A stretch of 64,000 nt of DNA from Microvirga sp. 17 mud 1-3 (GCF_003151255.1 NZ_CP029481.1:2542001-2606000), one strand, 5' to 3'. Counted from the first letter of the stretch, positions 35,858 to 46,144 are shown. Notes: generated by a model from the letters alone, not told the origin. Translations and numbers: made by a program.

Positions 35858-37222
35858 TCAGGCCTGCCGCTCCAGGCGGGCGAGGCCGCCCATGTAAGGC
35901 TGCAGCACCGTCGGGATCGTCACGCTGCCGTCCGGATTCTGGTAGTTCTCAAGCACCGCAACGAGGGTGCGGCCGACCGCGAGGCCGGACCCGTTGAGGG
36001 TGTGCACAAAGCGCGGCCCCTTGCCGTCCGCAGGGCGGTAGCGGGCATTCATGCGCCGGGCCTGGAAATCGGTGCAGACCGAGCAGCTCGAAATTTCCCG
36101 GTACGTCCCCTGCCCCGGGAGCCAAACCTCGATGTCGTAGGTCTTGGCGGACGCGAAGCCCATGTCGCCGGTGCACAGGGTCATGGTGCGGAACGGCAGG
36201 TCGAGCTTCTTCAGCACGTTCTCGGCGCTGGCGAGCATCCGCTCATGCTCGTCCGTGGAAGTCTCGGGCGTGGTGATCGACACGAGCTCGCATTTCACGA
36301 ACTGGTGCTGGCGGATCATGCCGCGGGTGTCGCGGCCAGCCGCACCGGCCTCCGCCCGGAAGCTCGGGGTCAGGGCCGTGAAGCGCAGGGGCAGCTCTTC
36401 TTCGGAAAGGATCTGCTCGCGCACCAGATTGGTCAGCGAGACTTCGGCCGTGGGGATCATCCCGTAGCGCGCATCCTTGACGGCCTTGCGGACCGTCTCG
36501 GCAGGCGCCTCTCCTGCGATTGCCGCGGCCAGGATCTCCTCGAGGGACGAGCCCGGAATGGCCCAGAACTGGTCGTATTCGAATTTCGGCAGCTGCGCGG
36601 TGCCGAACATGGCCTCGTCGCGCACGAGAAGCGGAGGGTTCACCTCCGTATAGCCGTGCTCGGTCGTGTGCAGGTCGACCATGAACTGGCCGAGCGCGCG
36701 CTCCAGCCGGGCAAGGCCGCCCTTGAGCACCACGAAGCGCGAGCCGGAGATGCGGGCCGCGGCCTCGAAATCCATCAGGCCGAGTTCCTCGCCGATCTCG
36801 AAATGCTGCTTCGCGCTGTTCAGCGTCCGCGGCGTGCCGGAGCGGTGGCGCTCAACATTGGCGGTCTCGTCGGGGCCGACCGGCACCTCGTCCTTCGGAA
36901 GATTGGGAATGGCCGCAAGGGCCTCGAACAGCGCCTTCTCGGCCTCGCGCTCCTCCTGCTCCAGGGCCGGCACGCTCGCCTTGAGGCGAGCGACCTCGGC
37001 CATCAGCTCCTGGGCGCGGGCCTCGTCCTTCTTGGCCTTGGCCTGACCGATCTCCTTCGAGAGCGCGTTGCGGCGCTCGAGGGCGGTCTGGAGGGCCGAG
37101 ACGGCGCTCTTGCGGCGGTCGTCGAGGGCGATCAGGGACGCGGACAGGGGCTCCAAGTTCCGGCTCAGGAGGCCCTTGTCGAAAGCCGCGGGATTCTCGC
37201 GGATGAAACGAATGTCATGCAT
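35858..37222 (-). CDS. serS: SerS, seryl-tRNA synthetase
   Basis: The 454-residue class II enzyme charges tRNA-Ser and tRNA-Sec. An N-terminal coiled-coil arm (residues ~25-105, rich in Lys/Glu/Ala: [20 protein letters not shown]) grips tRNA. The catalytic core carries motif 2 [21 protein letters not shown] and motif 3 at the end, [20 protein letters not shown]. The start [15 protein letters not shown] is typical. It precedes surE by one base. Confidence 0.97.
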   Translation of the reverse strand: MHDIRFIRENPAAFDKGLLSRNLEPLSASLIALDDRRKSAVSALQTALERRNALSKEIGQAKAKKDEARAQELMAEVARLKASVPALEQEEREAEKALFEALAAIPNLPKDEVPVGPDETANVERHRSGTPRTLNSAKQHFEIGEELGLMDFEAAARISGSRFVVLKGGLARLERALGQFMVDLHTTEHGYTEVNPPLLVRDEAMFGTAQLPKFEYDQFWAIPGSSLEEILAAAIAGEAPAETVRKAVKDARYGMIPTAEVSLTNLVREQILSEEELPLRFTALTPSFRAEAGAAGRDTRGMIRQHQFVKCELVSITTPETSTDEHERMLASAENVLKKLDLPFRTMTLCTGDMGFASAKTYDIEVWLPGQGTYREISSCSVCTDFQARRMNARYRPADGKGPRFVHTLNGSGLAVGRTLVAVLENYQNPDGSVTIPTVLQPYMGGLARLERQA

Positions 37223-37322
37223 GGGACCGACCGTACTGAAAGACGCGGCCCTTGTGTTGCACCATGGCCGCCCCCTGAATCAATGCCGAGACTGGCGGGC
37301 GGCCATTAAAGGGAGATGGCCC

Positions 37323-38123
37323 CTATCCGGCTGCCGCGCGCGCGGCCTCGGCTTCCGCGCGCTGCTTCTCGACCATACGGACGGAGAAGATGGACGCCTC
37401 GTAAAGAAGCAAGGTGGGGATCGCAAGGGCGAACTGGCTGATCACGTCCGGCGGCGTAAGGACGGCCGCCAGAATGAACACCACTACGATGGCGTAGCGG
37501 CGCTTGCTCTTGAGAAACTCGGAATCGATGAGCCCGGCCCGGGCCAGCAGGGTCAGGACGACCGGCAGCTGGAAGCAGACCCCGAATGCGAAGATCAGCG
37601 TCATGATGAGCGAGAGATACTCACTCACCTTCGGCAGGAACTCGATGCTCGGGGACGAATCGGTGGCAAGCTGCTGCATGCCGACCGAGAAGCGCATGAG
37701 CAGCGGCATCGCGATGAAATAGACCACCGCGGCCCCGATTGCGAACAGGATCGGCGTCGCGAAGAGATAGGGCACGAAGGCCCGCCGCTCGTTCTTGTAG
37801 AGACCCGGCGCGACGAACTTGTAGATCTGGATCGCGATGATCGGGAAGGCCAGCAAGCCCGCGCCGAAGGCCGCAACCTGGATCTGGGTGAACAGGTATT
37901 CGAGCCCGTGGGTATAGACGAGATGCGCCTTCTCGGGCGAGCCGACCGCGACCACATAGGGCCAGACGAGCGCATTGTAGATATACCGCGCCCCGGCGAA
38001 GCAGACGAAGAACATCAGGACGAAAGCCACAAGGGCCTTGATCAGGCGGGAGCGCAGCTCGGTCAGATGCTCGATCAGAGGCGCGCGCGACGCCTCGACC
38101 TCATCCTCTTCGACGTTCGTCAT
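37323..38123 (-). CDS. tatC: TatC, twin-arginine translocase subunit
   Basis: The 266-residue membrane protein has six predicted helices and the family features: N-terminal LIEHLTELRSRLIKALVAF, EYLFTQIQVAAF and the final helix region ending in a cytosolic Ala/Glu-rich tail. TatC recognises the twin-arginine signal and forms the core receptor of the Tat exporter. The start overlaps the tatB stop (ATGA). serS lies downstream after ~100 bases. Confidence 0.96.
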   Translation of the reverse strand: MTNVEEDEVEASRAPLIEHLTELRSRLIKALVAFVLMFFVCFAGARYIYNALVWPYVVAVGSPEKAHLVYTHGLEYLFTQIQVAAFGAGLLAFPIIAIQIYKFVAPGLYKNERRAFVPYLFATPILFAIGAAVVYFIAMPLLMRFSVGMQQLATDSSPSIEFLPKVSEYLSLIMTLIFAFGVCFQLPVVLTLLARAGLIDSEFLKSKRRYAIVVVFILAAVLTPPDVISQFALAIPTLLLYEASIFSVRMVEKQRAEAEAARAAAG

Positions 38124-38662
38124 TCGGATTTCGTATCAGGTTTGCCCGTCGCCGGGATAGCCGGATCCGGCAGGGTCGGCGAAGCCTCCCCTCGGACCTC
38201 AGCCTCATGTTTCAGGGCAGCGGCGATGGATTCCGCCGGATCGACGATCGGCGGAACGGAGGGGATCGGCAGGGCGATGGTCGGATCGGCAGGCGCGGAG
38301 GGATTGGCCTCCCCCCTCCCCTGGGCGGCAGCCTCGGCCACCGTCTCGGTCGGGCTCTTGGGCTGAACGGACGTCGATTCGACCGCCCCTTTCAATTCGT
38401 CCCGGATCGTCTGCATGGGATTGAAGCCCCGGTTCACGGATGCCACGGAATCGTTGAGGCCCTGGAGCTGGCGCTTGGCATCGTCGAGCTCGGCCTCACG
38501 CATGGCCTCCTGGAACTGGCCCTGGAACTCCGAGGCCATGCGGCGCAGCTTTCCCGTCACCTGGCCGACGGTGCGCAACGCCTTCGGCAGGTCCTTCGGC
38601 CCGATGACGATCAGCGCCACGGCGCCGATGACCATCACCTCACCCCAGCTCATGTCAAACAT
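38120..38662 (-). CDS. tatB: TatB, twin-arginine translocase subunit
   Basis: The 180-residue protein has one N-terminal membrane helix (MFDMSWGEVMVIGAVALIVI), the hinge GPKDLPKALR, an amphipathic helix (TVGQVTGKLRRMASEFQGQF) and a long acidic/Pro-rich tail. The Glu in the helix and the GP hinge are family hallmarks. TatB bridges TatC and substrate. It overlaps tatC by four bases; tatA lies 77 bases upstream. Confidence 0.95.
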   Translation of the reverse strand: MFDMSWGEVMVIGAVALIVIGPKDLPKALRTVGQVTGKLRRMASEFQGQFQEAMREAELDDAKRQLQGLNDSVASVNRGFNPMQTIRDELKGAVESTSVQPKSPTETVAEAAAQGRGEANPSAPADPTIALPIPSVPPIVDPAESIAAALKHEAEVRGEASPTLPDPAIPATGKPDTKSE

Positions 38663-38739
38663 GGCGCGGTCCCAACCCTGCCCTCAACGCTACTCTCTCC
38701 CGCGGGGCCCGCGAAGGCTCCGGACGGCCCCGGCGGTGA

Positions 38740-38982
38740 TCAGCCGACCTTGTGGTTCGTCGTGGCCGTGGGAGACGGAGTCGTCGCCTGGTGGTCGATG
38801 GTCCGCACGGGCTCTGCGGGCTCCACGGGCTTGGCGGCAGTGTCGTCCTCGGCCATGCCCTTCTTGAAGGCCTTAATGCCCTTCGCCACGTCGCCCATCA
38901 TGTCCGAAATCTTGCCGCGTCCGAACAGCAGGACGACGATCAGACCTACGACGATCCAATGCCAGATACTCGCGCCACCCAT
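38740..38982 (-). CDS. tatA: TatA, twin-arginine translocase pore subunit
   Basis: The 80-residue protein has one membrane helix ([16 protein letters not shown]), then [26 protein letters not shown], the amphipathic helix of TatA, and a short Thr/Pro-rich tail. TatA oligomerises to form the transient translocation path. It is the first of tatABC; the orphan ABC ATPase gene lies 55 bases upstream on the same strand. Confidence 0.95.
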   Translation of the reverse strand: MGGASIWHWIVVGLIVVLLFGRGKISDMMGDVAKGIKAFKKGMAEDDTAAKPVEPAEPVRTIDHQATTPSPTATTNHKVG

Positions 38983-39037
38983 GGCAATCCTCCTGCGCCT
39001 CCCACGGGCGCGGTCTCAACTGAAACGTGCCGCCAAC

Positions 39038-40159
39038 CTAGGGATCGGAGGCGGCGAAAACAAGGACATCCTTCGGATCGATCTCGATTCCCACATCCTG
39101 TCCTTCCTTAACGGGAGCAGGATCATGGATGCGGGCCTGGAGAGGCCGGTCGACGCCCTGGACGTCGATGTGAATCATGTCGACCTCCCCGAGAAAGCGC
39201 CGCGACACCACCCGGCCCGGCAGGCAGAAGCCAGAAGGCTTGAGCCGCAGGCCCTGTGGCCGCACGCAGATCACCGCGGGACCGTCGGGAAGGTGCGAAG
39301 CCGGAAAAACGCCGACCGGGCAGGATGCCTGCCCTCCTCTTACCACGCCGCGAACCTCGTTGAAATCACAGAAGAACCGTGCGGCAAAAAGGCTGACCGG
39401 GTGCTTGTAGATCTCCTCGGAGCTGCCTTCCTGGATCACGGTGCCGGCCCGCATGAGGACGATCCGGTCCGCGATGCGCATCGCCTCCTCCGGATCGTGG
39501 GTCACCACGATGGTGGTCGCGCCCGTTTCGCGCAGGATCGCGACCGTCTCGTCCCGGATCGCATCGCGCATGCGCCGGTCGAGGTTGGAGAACGGCTCGT
39601 CCATGAGCAGGACGCCGGGGCGGGGCGCAATGGAGCGCGCCAAAGCCACCCGCTGCTGCTCGCCCCCCGAGAGGGTATGCGGAAACTCGTCCGCGTAATG
39701 GTCGAGCCCGACCCGGGACAAGGCCCGGTGGGCCGCGATCCCCGCCTCGGCGCTCGAAAGGTCCCGCAGGCCGAACATGACGTTCTGAAGGATCGTCATA
39801 TGGGGGAAGAGCGCGTAATCCTGGAACATCAGCCCGATGCCGCGGCGCTCAGGCTCCACATAGGCGTCAGGACCGCTCACCTCGAGCCCGTCCATCAGGA
39901 CCCGGCCCGAGCTCGGCGTCTCGACGCCGGCCGCGATGCGCAGAAGAGTCGTTTTTCCGCAGCCCGAATGGCCGAGAAGGCAGACCAGCTCGCCCGGCTC
40001 GACCGTGAGCGACACCCCGTCGAGGGCGCGCATGGCGCCATAACTCTGGACGATGTTCTCGAAGGTCAGCCGGGCCGGAATGGAAGCGCCCGCCGTCCCG
40101 CGCTGTCCCCAGCGCGGCAGGCGGAATCGGTCCCGCATCTGGGCGCGTCCCTCGGTCAT
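39038..40159 (-). CDS. Orphan ABC transporter ATP-binding protein, FbpC/PotA-like
   Basis: The 373-residue ATPase has an unusual N-terminal extension of ~30 polar residues before LTFENIVQSYGAM. It carries Walker A LLGHSGCGKTT, Q-loop MFQDYALFPHM, signature LSGGEQQRVALARSI, Walker B VLLMDEPFSNLD and switch H in VVTHDPEEA. A TOBE-like C-terminal domain occupies about 270-373. This is the form used by ferric iron, putrescine and sulfate importers. No permease or binding protein is nearby. It overlaps scpB by four bases (ATGA) and precedes tatA, so it interrupts the usual scpB-tatA junction. Partner subunits must come from elsewhere, if any. Confidence 0.9.
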   Translation of the reverse strand: MTEGRAQMRDRFRLPRWGQRGTAGASIPARLTFENIVQSYGAMRALDGVSLTVEPGELVCLLGHSGCGKTTLLRIAAGVETPSSGRVLMDGLEVSGPDAYVEPERRGIGLMFQDYALFPHMTILQNVMFGLRDLSSAEAGIAAHRALSRVGLDHYADEFPHTLSGGEQQRVALARSIAPRPGVLLMDEPFSNLDRRMRDAIRDETVAILRETGATTIVVTHDPEEAMRIADRIVLMRAGTVIQEGSSEEIYKHPVSLFAARFFCDFNEVRGVVRGGQASCPVGVFPASHLPDGPAVICVRPQGLRLKPSGFCLPGRVVSRRFLGEVDMIHIDVQGVDRPLQARIHDPAPVKEGQDVGIEIDPKDVLVFAASDP

Positions 40160-40884
40160 TCCTTGTCGGCCTCGTCGGCGCCGCCCTCGTGCATGTCGAG
40201 AGGCTGGAAGAGATCGTCGTTGTCGAGCGGGTCCTCGTCCTCGCGCAGGGCCTGGTCGTCGGACGGCACGGGCACGGACAGGTCCGGCGGCACGCGCCCT
40301 TCGATGAAGCCCGCCCCCTTGAGCTCCTCGAGCCCCGGGAGGTCCTCGATGGCGTCGAGGCCGAAATGCTCCAGGAAGCCGGGCGTCGTGCCGTAGGTCA
40401 CGGGCCGTCCGGGGGCCTTGCGGCGTCCGCGCAGGCGGATCCAGCCGGTTTCGAGCAGGGTATCGAGGGTGCCCTTGGAGGTGGCGACGCCGCGGATTTC
40501 TTCGATCTCGGCCCGGGTCACAGGCTGGTGATAGGCGACAATGGCCAGGGTCTCCATGGCGGCGCGGGAGAGCTTGCGCTGCTCCATCACGTTCCGGGCA
40601 AGGACGAAGGCCAGATCGCTGGCGGTGCGGAAGGCGAAGCGCCCCGCCACGCGCACGAGATTGACGCCCCGGCCGGCATAAAGGGCCGTCAGGTCCTCGA
40701 TGATGGCGCCCACATCCGCCCCTTCGGGCAGGCGTCCGGCCAGATCATCCACGCTGAGCGGCTCGGCGGACGCGAAGAGAAGGGCCTCGGCGATACGCAT
40801 GGCCTCGTCGTGATCCGGAACCTGCGGAGCCGGGACCTCGGCAGTATCGTCGGTTTCGTCGGCAATGTTGTCGCTGGTGTCCAT
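40156..40884 (-). CDS. scpB: ScpB, segregation and condensation protein B
   Basis: The 242-residue protein has two winged-helix domains (about 25-110 and 115-190), recognised from AMRIAEALLFASAEPLS, METLAIVAYHQPVTRAEIEEIRGV and GRPVTYGTTPGFLEHFGL. An acidic Asp/Glu-rich N- and C-terminus flanks them. ScpB pairs with ScpA and SMC in the condensin complex that compacts chromosomes. The start is one base past the scpA stop, so the genes are coupled; an upstream in-frame extension inside scpA is not used. Confidence 0.94.
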   Translation of the reverse strand: MDTSDNIADETDDTAEVPAPQVPDHDEAMRIAEALLFASAEPLSVDDLAGRLPEGADVGAIIEDLTALYAGRGVNLVRVAGRFAFRTASDLAFVLARNVMEQRKLSRAAMETLAIVAYHQPVTRAEIEEIRGVATSKGTLDTLLETGWIRLRGRRKAPGRPVTYGTTPGFLEHFGLDAIEDLPGLEELKGAGFIEGRVPPDLSVPVPSDDQALREDEDPLDNDDLFQPLDMHEGGADEADKE

Positions 40885-40885
40885 G

Positions 40886-41695
40886 TCAGGCTCCCGCCTC
40901 CGCTGGATCCGCGACCGGCTTGACCCAGACGGGGGCGAAAGCCTCGTCCTGACGGACCGAGAGCTTGCCCTCCCGCACCATTTCCAGGGCCGCGGACAAG
41001 GTGGAGGCCAGCACGGTCGGGCGCATCGAAGGCTCGACCATGTATTCCACAAGATAACTATCGAGGGTGGTCCAGTCGCTCAGGTGTCCGACCAGCCGCT
41101 CCAGGGCCTCGCGGGCTTCGAGCAGGGACCAGACATTGCGCTTGTGCAGGGAAACCCTGGTGTTGAGCTGGATCTGCCGCTGCCGGGCATAGGCCTTGAG
41201 AAGGTCGTAGAGGCTCGCCTCGTAGCGGGCGTCCCGGCGGACCACCACCGGCTCGGGCGCGCCGCGGGCAAAGATGTCCCGGCCGAGCCAGTCCCGCTCG
41301 CCGAGCTTCTTGGCGGCCTCGCGGATGGCCTCCAGCCGGCGCAGGCGCAAGGCCAGCGCCGTGGCGAGGTCCTCGGCGCTGGGCTCCTCGCCCTTGGGCG
41401 GTTCCGGCAGCAGGAGGCGCGACTTCAGGTAGGCGAGCCAGGCGGCCATGACGAGATAATCCGCCGCCAGCTCCAGGCACATGCGGCGGGCTTCCTCGAT
41501 GAACGCGATGTATTGCTCGGCAAGCGCCAGGATGGAGATCTTGTGGAGGTCCACCTTCTGCCGGCGGGCAAGCTCGAGCAGAAGGTCGAGGGGCCCCTCG
41601 AACCCGTCCACGTCCACATGCAGGGCGGGCTCGCCTTCGGCCCGCTCCACGGGGTCGACATCCTCGAAGGGTAAGGCCTCTGCCATCAACGACAC
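40886..41695 (-). CDS. scpA: ScpA, segregation and condensation protein A (kleisin)
   Basis: The 269-residue kleisin begins with an acidic stretch and FEGPLDLLLELARRQKVDLHKISI, the SMC-binding N-terminal motif of ScpA, then YLVMAAWLAYLKSRLLLP. A C-terminal winged-helix region (EYMVEPSMRPTVLASTLSAALEMVREG) binds the SMC cap. It bridges the SMC heads with ScpB. The nagZ gene lies 29 bases upstream and is probably in the same transcript. Confidence 0.94.
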   Translation of the reverse strand: MSLMAEALPFEDVDPVERAEGEPALHVDVDGFEGPLDLLLELARRQKVDLHKISILALAEQYIAFIEEARRMCLELAADYLVMAAWLAYLKSRLLLPEPPKGEEPSAEDLATALALRLRRLEAIREAAKKLGERDWLGRDIFARGAPEPVVVRRDARYEASLYDLLKAYARQRQIQLNTRVSLHKRNVWSLLEAREALERLVGHLSDWTTLDSYLVEYMVEPSMRPTVLASTLSAALEMVREGKLSVRQDEAFAPVWVKPVADPAEAGA

Positions 41696-41724
41696 TCTCT
41701 CGGACCAGCGCGCAGCATTGTAGC

Positions 41725-42744
41725 CTATGCCACCATGGCGAGCGCGGCATCGAGCCTTGCGCGGGCATCCACAGGATCAAACGGCTCAGTGTCGTGGCGG
41801 ATCCGCCTCAGCGCAGCCTCGGCCCGACGAAGGGCATCTCCCTCGAGGACCGGCGTGCCCTCGGCGACGGCGCTCATCTCGTCCATGCGGCCATTGCAGT
41901 GGAGGGCCATGTCGCAGCCGGCCGCGAAGGCCCGCTCGGTCCGCTCCCGGTAAGAGCCTGACAGGGCCTGCATGGAGAGATCGTCCGTCATGACGAGGCC
42001 GTCATAGGCCAGATGGCCGCGGACGATCTCCGACATGACGATCGGTGATGTTGTGGCCGGATTGTCGGGGTCGAGGGCCGTGTAGACCACGTGGGCCGTC
42101 ATGGCGAGGGGCATGTCCGACAGGATGCGGAAGGGCGCGAAATCGTGCCGCTCCAGCTCCTCCCGGGAGGCTTCCACGACGGGCAGCGCCAGATGGCTGT
42201 CGGCCCCGGCCCGGCCGTGGCCCGGCATGTGCTTGACCACCGGCAGGACGCTGCCGGCCAGCAGTCCCTCGGCGGCCGCACGCCCGAGGACGGCCACATC
42301 GGCGGGCGTCCGGCCATAGGCCCGGTCGCCGATCACGTCATGGGCGCCGGCGATCGGCACGTCGAGCACGGGCAGGCAATCGACCGTGATCCCGACCGCG
42401 CGCAGGTCATGGGCAATCAGGCGCGCGCCGAGACGGGTCACCTCGCGCCGCACCAGCGGATCGTTGGCATGGAGGCGGCCATAAGTGCTTCCGGACGGAT
42501 ATTTCGGCCAATGCGGAGGTCCGAGCCGTTGGACCCTGCCGCCCTCCTGGTCGATCAGGATCGGCGCATCCTCGCGACCGACCGTCTCCCGCAAAGCCGC
42601 GCACAGGGCCCGGACCTGGTCCGGGCTCTCCACGTTGCGCCTGAACAGGATGAAGCCCCAGGGCGCGGCGTCCCGGTAGAACGCGGCCTCGTCGGCGGTC
42701 AGGGCGGTGCCGGAGCATCCGGCAATAAAGGCGCGGGTCATCAT
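41725..42744 (-). CDS. nagZ: NagZ, beta-N-acetylhexosaminidase (GH3)
   Basis: The 339-residue cytosolic GH3 enzyme removes GlcNAc from muropeptides during peptidoglycan recycling; in other bacteria it also makes the signal that induces beta-lactamase. Conserved features are LIDQEGGRVQRLGPP, KHMPGHGRAGADSH with the catalytic His loop, and VMTDDLSMQAL with the nucleophile Asp. Size fits the family. It begins 29 bases before scpA on the same strand, and after the SPOR gene by ~100 bases. Confidence 0.94.
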   Translation of the reverse strand: MMTRAFIAGCSGTALTADEAAFYRDAAPWGFILFRRNVESPDQVRALCAALRETVGREDAPILIDQEGGRVQRLGPPHWPKYPSGSTYGRLHANDPLVRREVTRLGARLIAHDLRAVGITVDCLPVLDVPIAGAHDVIGDRAYGRTPADVAVLGRAAAEGLLAGSVLPVVKHMPGHGRAGADSHLALPVVEASREELERHDFAPFRILSDMPLAMTAHVVYTALDPDNPATTSPIVMSEIVRGHLAYDGLVMTDDLSMQALSGSYRERTERAFAAGCDMALHCNGRMDEMSAVAEGTPVLEGDALRRAEAALRRIRHDTEPFDPVDARARLDAALAMVA

Positions 42745-42786
42745 TCCCGGGCCTTAAGTCCCCTGCCCGGCAGGGTCAAGAACAAC

Positions 42787-42810
42787 CGCCGCCGCAGGGC
42801 TGCGGCGGCG
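42787..42810 (-). terminator. Stem-loop after the SPOR gene
   Basis: CGCCGCCGCAG (42787-42797) pairs with CTGCGGCGGCG (42800-42810); read on the minus strand it is followed by TTGTTCTT. It may terminate or attenuate transcription between the SPOR gene and nagZ. Confidence 0.55.
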
Positions 42811-42845
42811 CATTGCGTTGTGGGTTCGCGGAGGTCAGTTCTTCG

Positions 42846-44198
42846 TCAGTTCTTGGCCACGAAGCACTGGCCGCCCTGCCCCTGAAGCTTGGAGCAGAGG
42901 GTCGAGGCCTCGTCCCGTGGCATGGGGCCGACGCGCACCCGATAGATGGTATTGCCGTTGACCTCGGCCTTCCGGATCAGGGCCGGCTGACCCTCGAGAT
43001 CCGGATATTTCTTCTGGAAGCCCGCGAGGGCCTTCTGCGCCGCACTCTCCGAGCTGGCGAGACCGAGCTGGACCGCGAAGCCGCCGGCCGCGACCGTCTC
43101 GGCGGGAGTCGCCGGGGCCGGAGCGGTGGCGGCCGGCTGGGCCGAGGCAACGCGCTGCGGCTTGGCAGGCTCGCTCGGCGCTTCCGCAACCGGAGCGGGC
43201 TTGGGCGTCGCCGGAGCCGGTGTCGCTGCCGCAGGCTTCGGCTGGGCCGGAGCCGGGGCCGCCTGCACGGCGGCCGGCATGGTCATGGTCGGAGGAGCCG
43301 CAGCAACCGCAGTCGCCTCGGCATTGCCGCCCTCCGGCTGGACCGTGCTGCCGTCCGGACGGATCGTCACGGTCCGGACCTTGCGCGGCTCGCCAAGATT
43401 GAGCCCGGCCTGCTGCGCCCCGCCGGTCGCGCCGGTGGATTCGGAGGCATTCATCCGGACGGCCTGCTTCACGTCGACGGGCTGCTCGGAATGGTTGACG
43501 ACCTTGGTGTCCGGATTGTTCGTCCGCTCGTAGATCTGCTTGTTCTGGTTGGGAATTTCGACGCCGCCGGGGTTCTGCGGCTGAACCTTGACCGGGTCGT
43601 TATTGGCCGTGATCAGGGGCGGCTCGCCGCCCCCGAGTGCCGCCTGGGAACCGCTCATCATGAAAGCCGCACCGCCACCGAGGACCACGGCACCGAGCAC
43701 GGCGCCGATGGCGATCATGCCCTTGCGCGAGCGGGGCCTCTCGGCCACGTCGTACCCGTCCATGTCGTCCTGGTAGGCCGGGGCATGGGGGTCGTTTCCG
43801 TCGTAGTATTCCTGTCCGTAGGCAGCCTCGTCATAGGCCTGAGCCTGAGCGGGGGCCTGCGGCTGCTGATACGCGTAGGCCTGCCCCGCCGGGGCCACCG
43901 GCTCGCCATAGGCGTGGGGATCGTACGAGGGCTGAGGGCTCTGGGGAGCCGGCGCCTCCGGGCGTACCGCGAAGAAATCGTCCATGGGCGGCTGGGCGGA
44001 CCGGGGCCGTGCGGGCGGTTCGTTCGCCAGGAGGGACTGGAATGGATCCTCCTGCCCAACGATCCGCGCGAGCTCGGCCAACGGGTCACCGCGGCCGCCG
44101 GAGGCTGCAGGCTGTGCGGGGGCGCTCTGCGCCTGGGCGATTTGCCGCTCGATCTCGTTCAGATCGACCGCAAAACGGGGCTTCATTGATTCGCTCAT
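42846..44198 (-). CDS. SPOR domain-containing inner-membrane protein
   Basis: The 450-residue protein has an N-terminal cytosolic part (~1-150) rich in Pro, Gln and Tyr (QAYAYQQPQAPAQAQAYDEA), one membrane helix (GMIAIGAVLGAVVLGGGAAF), a long Pro/Ala-rich periplasmic linker and a C-terminal SPOR domain (~370-450, AVQLGLASSESAAQKAL and YRVRVGPMPRDEASTLCSKL). SPOR domains bind stem-denuded glycan at the septum, so it is probably a cell-division factor. It lies between argS and nagZ, the conserved alphaproteobacterial order. Two cysteines near the end may form a disulfide. Confidence 0.9.
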   Translation of the reverse strand: MSESMKPRFAVDLNEIERQIAQAQSAPAQPAASGGRGDPLAELARIVGQEDPFQSLLANEPPARPRSAQPPMDDFFAVRPEAPAPQSPQPSYDPHAYGEPVAPAGQAYAYQQPQAPAQAQAYDEAAYGQEYYDGNDPHAPAYQDDMDGYDVAERPRSRKGMIAIGAVLGAVVLGGGAAFMMSGSQAALGGGEPPLITANNDPVKVQPQNPGGVEIPNQNKQIYERTNNPDTKVVNHSEQPVDVKQAVRMNASESTGATGGAQQAGLNLGEPRKVRTVTIRPDGSTVQPEGGNAEATAVAAAPPTMTMPAAVQAAPAPAQPKPAAATPAPATPKPAPVAEAPSEPAKPQRVASAQPAATAPAPATPAETVAAGGFAVQLGLASSESAAQKALAGFQKKYPDLEGQPALIRKAEVNGNTIYRVRVGPMPRDEASTLCSKLQGQGGQCFVAKN

Positions 44199-44305
44199 CG
44201 CGCCGGACCTCCGGGTAATGCGATGCGAACGCCCATCGTCCGCATCGGCACGACGTTAGGGAACCCGGCACAGGCGCTCAGAGACGGGATTCCCGCCTCG
44301 GAACG

Positions 44306-46066
44306 TCAACGCATCTCGTCGGGAGCCGTAACGCCCAGGATTGCAAGTCCCGCCGCCAGCACACCCTTCAGGGCATGCACCAGTGCGAGCCTCGCTTTTG
44401 TTGAATCTTTATCAGTTTGATTAACAAAGCGTAATTGCGGCAAGTCTTTGCCTTTATTCCACAAACTATGGAAGGCGCTGGCCACGTCGTAAAGGTAGAA
44501 AGCCACCCGATGAGGCTCGTGCGCCTCTGCGGCCGCCTCGGCCATGCGGGGGAATTGGGCGATTCGATGAACCAGATCCATCTCGGATTCGTCCGCGAGG
44601 AGCGAGAGATCAGCCCCGCCCAGGGCCTGCGGCGAAAAGTCACCCTCGGGAAAGGCCTCGCGGGCCTGCCGGAACACCGACGCGCAGCGGGCATGGGCAT
44701 ACTGGACGTAGAAGACCGGGTTGTCCTTGGACTGCTCGACCACCTTTGCGAGGTCGAAATCGAGAGTCGCGTCGTTCTTGCGGAACAGCATCATGAAGCG
44801 GACCGCGTCGCGGCCGACTTCATCCACCACATCACGCAACGTCACGAAGTCCCCGGCCCGCTTGGACATTTTCACAGGCTCGCCGCCCCGGAGCAGGCGG
44901 ACAAGCTGGCACAGCTTCACGTCGAGATCGCCCTTGCCGCCCGTGACGGCCTTCACGGCCGCCTGCATGCGCTTGACGTAGCCGCCATGGTCCGCGCCCC
45001 ACACGTCGATCATGGACGCGAAGCCGCGCTCGAACTTGGAGCGGTGATAGGCGATGTCGGAGGCGAAATACGTAAATGAGCCGTCGGACTTGAGAAGCGG
45101 ACGGTCGACCTCGTCGCCGAACTCCGTAGCCCGGAATAGGAGTTGCTCCCGGTCCTCCCAATCCTCGTCCTTCTGCCCCTTGGGCGGCGGCAGGCGGCCC
45201 ATATAGACGAGGCCCCGCTCCTGAAGCTCGGCAATCGTCTTGGCGACCTCGCCTCCGTTGTCCTGCTGGAGCGAACGCTCGGAGAAGAACACGTCGTGGC
45301 GGATGTTCAGCGCCGCGAGATCCTCCCGGATCATGTCCATCATGGCGCTGATGGAGGCTTCGCGGACGAGCGGAAGCCATTCGGCCTCCGGCTTATCGAG
45401 AAGTCTTTTCCCGTGCTCGCGGGCCAGGGCTTCACCGACGGGCTTGAGATATTCGCCCGGATAGAGTCCCTCCGGGATCGCGCCGATCTCCTCCCCCAGG
45501 GCCTCCCGGTAGCGGAGATAGGCCGAGCGAGCGAGCACATCGATCTGCGTGCCCGCATCGTTGATGTAGTATTCCCGCGTCACCGCGTGGCCCGAGAAAG
45601 CCAGAAGGGCCGCCAGGGCATCCCCGAACACGGCACCGCGGCCGTGGCCCACATGCATCGGGCCGGTAGGATTGGCCGAGACGTATTCCACGTTGACGGG
45701 CGTTCCCGCTCCCCGCCGGCCACGGCCGAAGCCCTCCTGGTCCACGACGGCCGCGCGCAGCACGTCGTGGAGGGTCTGTGGAACAAGCTTGAGGTTGATG
45801 AAGCCAGGGCCGGCCACTTCGCCCTTGGCCACCCGCGGATCCTCGCGCAGATCGGCCACGATCAGGTCCGCGAGTGCGCGCGGATTCATGCGCGCTTCCT
45901 TGGCGAGAACCATGGCGGCATTGGTCGCGAGATCCCCGTGGGACGGATCCCGCGGCGGCTCTACGACCACGCGGCTCACGTCGAGGCCGGAAGGAATCTG
46001 GCCCGCCTCGGCCAGACGGCCGAGCGCTTCCGCAACCCGCTGCTCAAACAGTCCGAAGATGTTCAT
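44306..46066 (-). CDS. argS: ArgS, arginyl-tRNA synthetase
   Basis: The 586-residue class I enzyme charges tRNA-Arg. It has an N-terminal Add-1 domain, the HIGH-type motif in [23 protein letters not shown] in [14 protein letters not shown] and a helical anticodon-binding DALR domain ending [18 protein letters not shown] 46066 ([11 protein letters not shown]) is chosen over a start at 46129, which would add residues unlike any ArgS. It follows dgt by 78 bases and precedes the SPOR gene. Confidence 0.96.
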   Translation of the reverse strand: MNIFGLFEQRVAEALGRLAEAGQIPSGLDVSRVVVEPPRDPSHGDLATNAAMVLAKEARMNPRALADLIVADLREDPRVAKGEVAGPGFINLKLVPQTLHDVLRAAVVDQEGFGRGRRGAGTPVNVEYVSANPTGPMHVGHGRGAVFGDALAALLAFSGHAVTREYYINDAGTQIDVLARSAYLRYREALGEEIGAIPEGLYPGEYLKPVGEALAREHGKRLLDKPEAEWLPLVREASISAMMDMIREDLAALNIRHDVFFSERSLQQDNGGEVAKTIAELQERGLVYMGRLPPPKGQKDEDWEDREQLLFRATEFGDEVDRPLLKSDGSFTYFASDIAYHRSKFERGFASMIDVWGADHGGYVKRMQAAVKAVTGGKGDLDVKLCQLVRLLRGGEPVKMSKRAGDFVTLRDVVDEVGRDAVRFMMLFRKNDATLDFDLAKVVEQSKDNPVFYVQYAHARCASVFRQAREAFPEGDFSPQALGGADLSLLADESEMDLVHRIAQFPRMAEAAAEAHEPHRVAFYLYDVASAFHSLWNKGKDLPQLRFVNQTDKDSTKARLALVHALKGVLAAGLAILGVTAPDEMR

Positions 46067-46144
46067 GGTACTCTGTCTCGATCGGGCGAACGGCCCTTCA
46101 ACGCATGGCGCGCATGGCGCCGTCGGCAAAAAGTGGTTCGTGCG

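Noticed and set aside
35636..37309. 557-residue plus-strand frame antisense to serS and surE
   Set aside because: serS and surE are unambiguous; the antisense frame has shadow composition.
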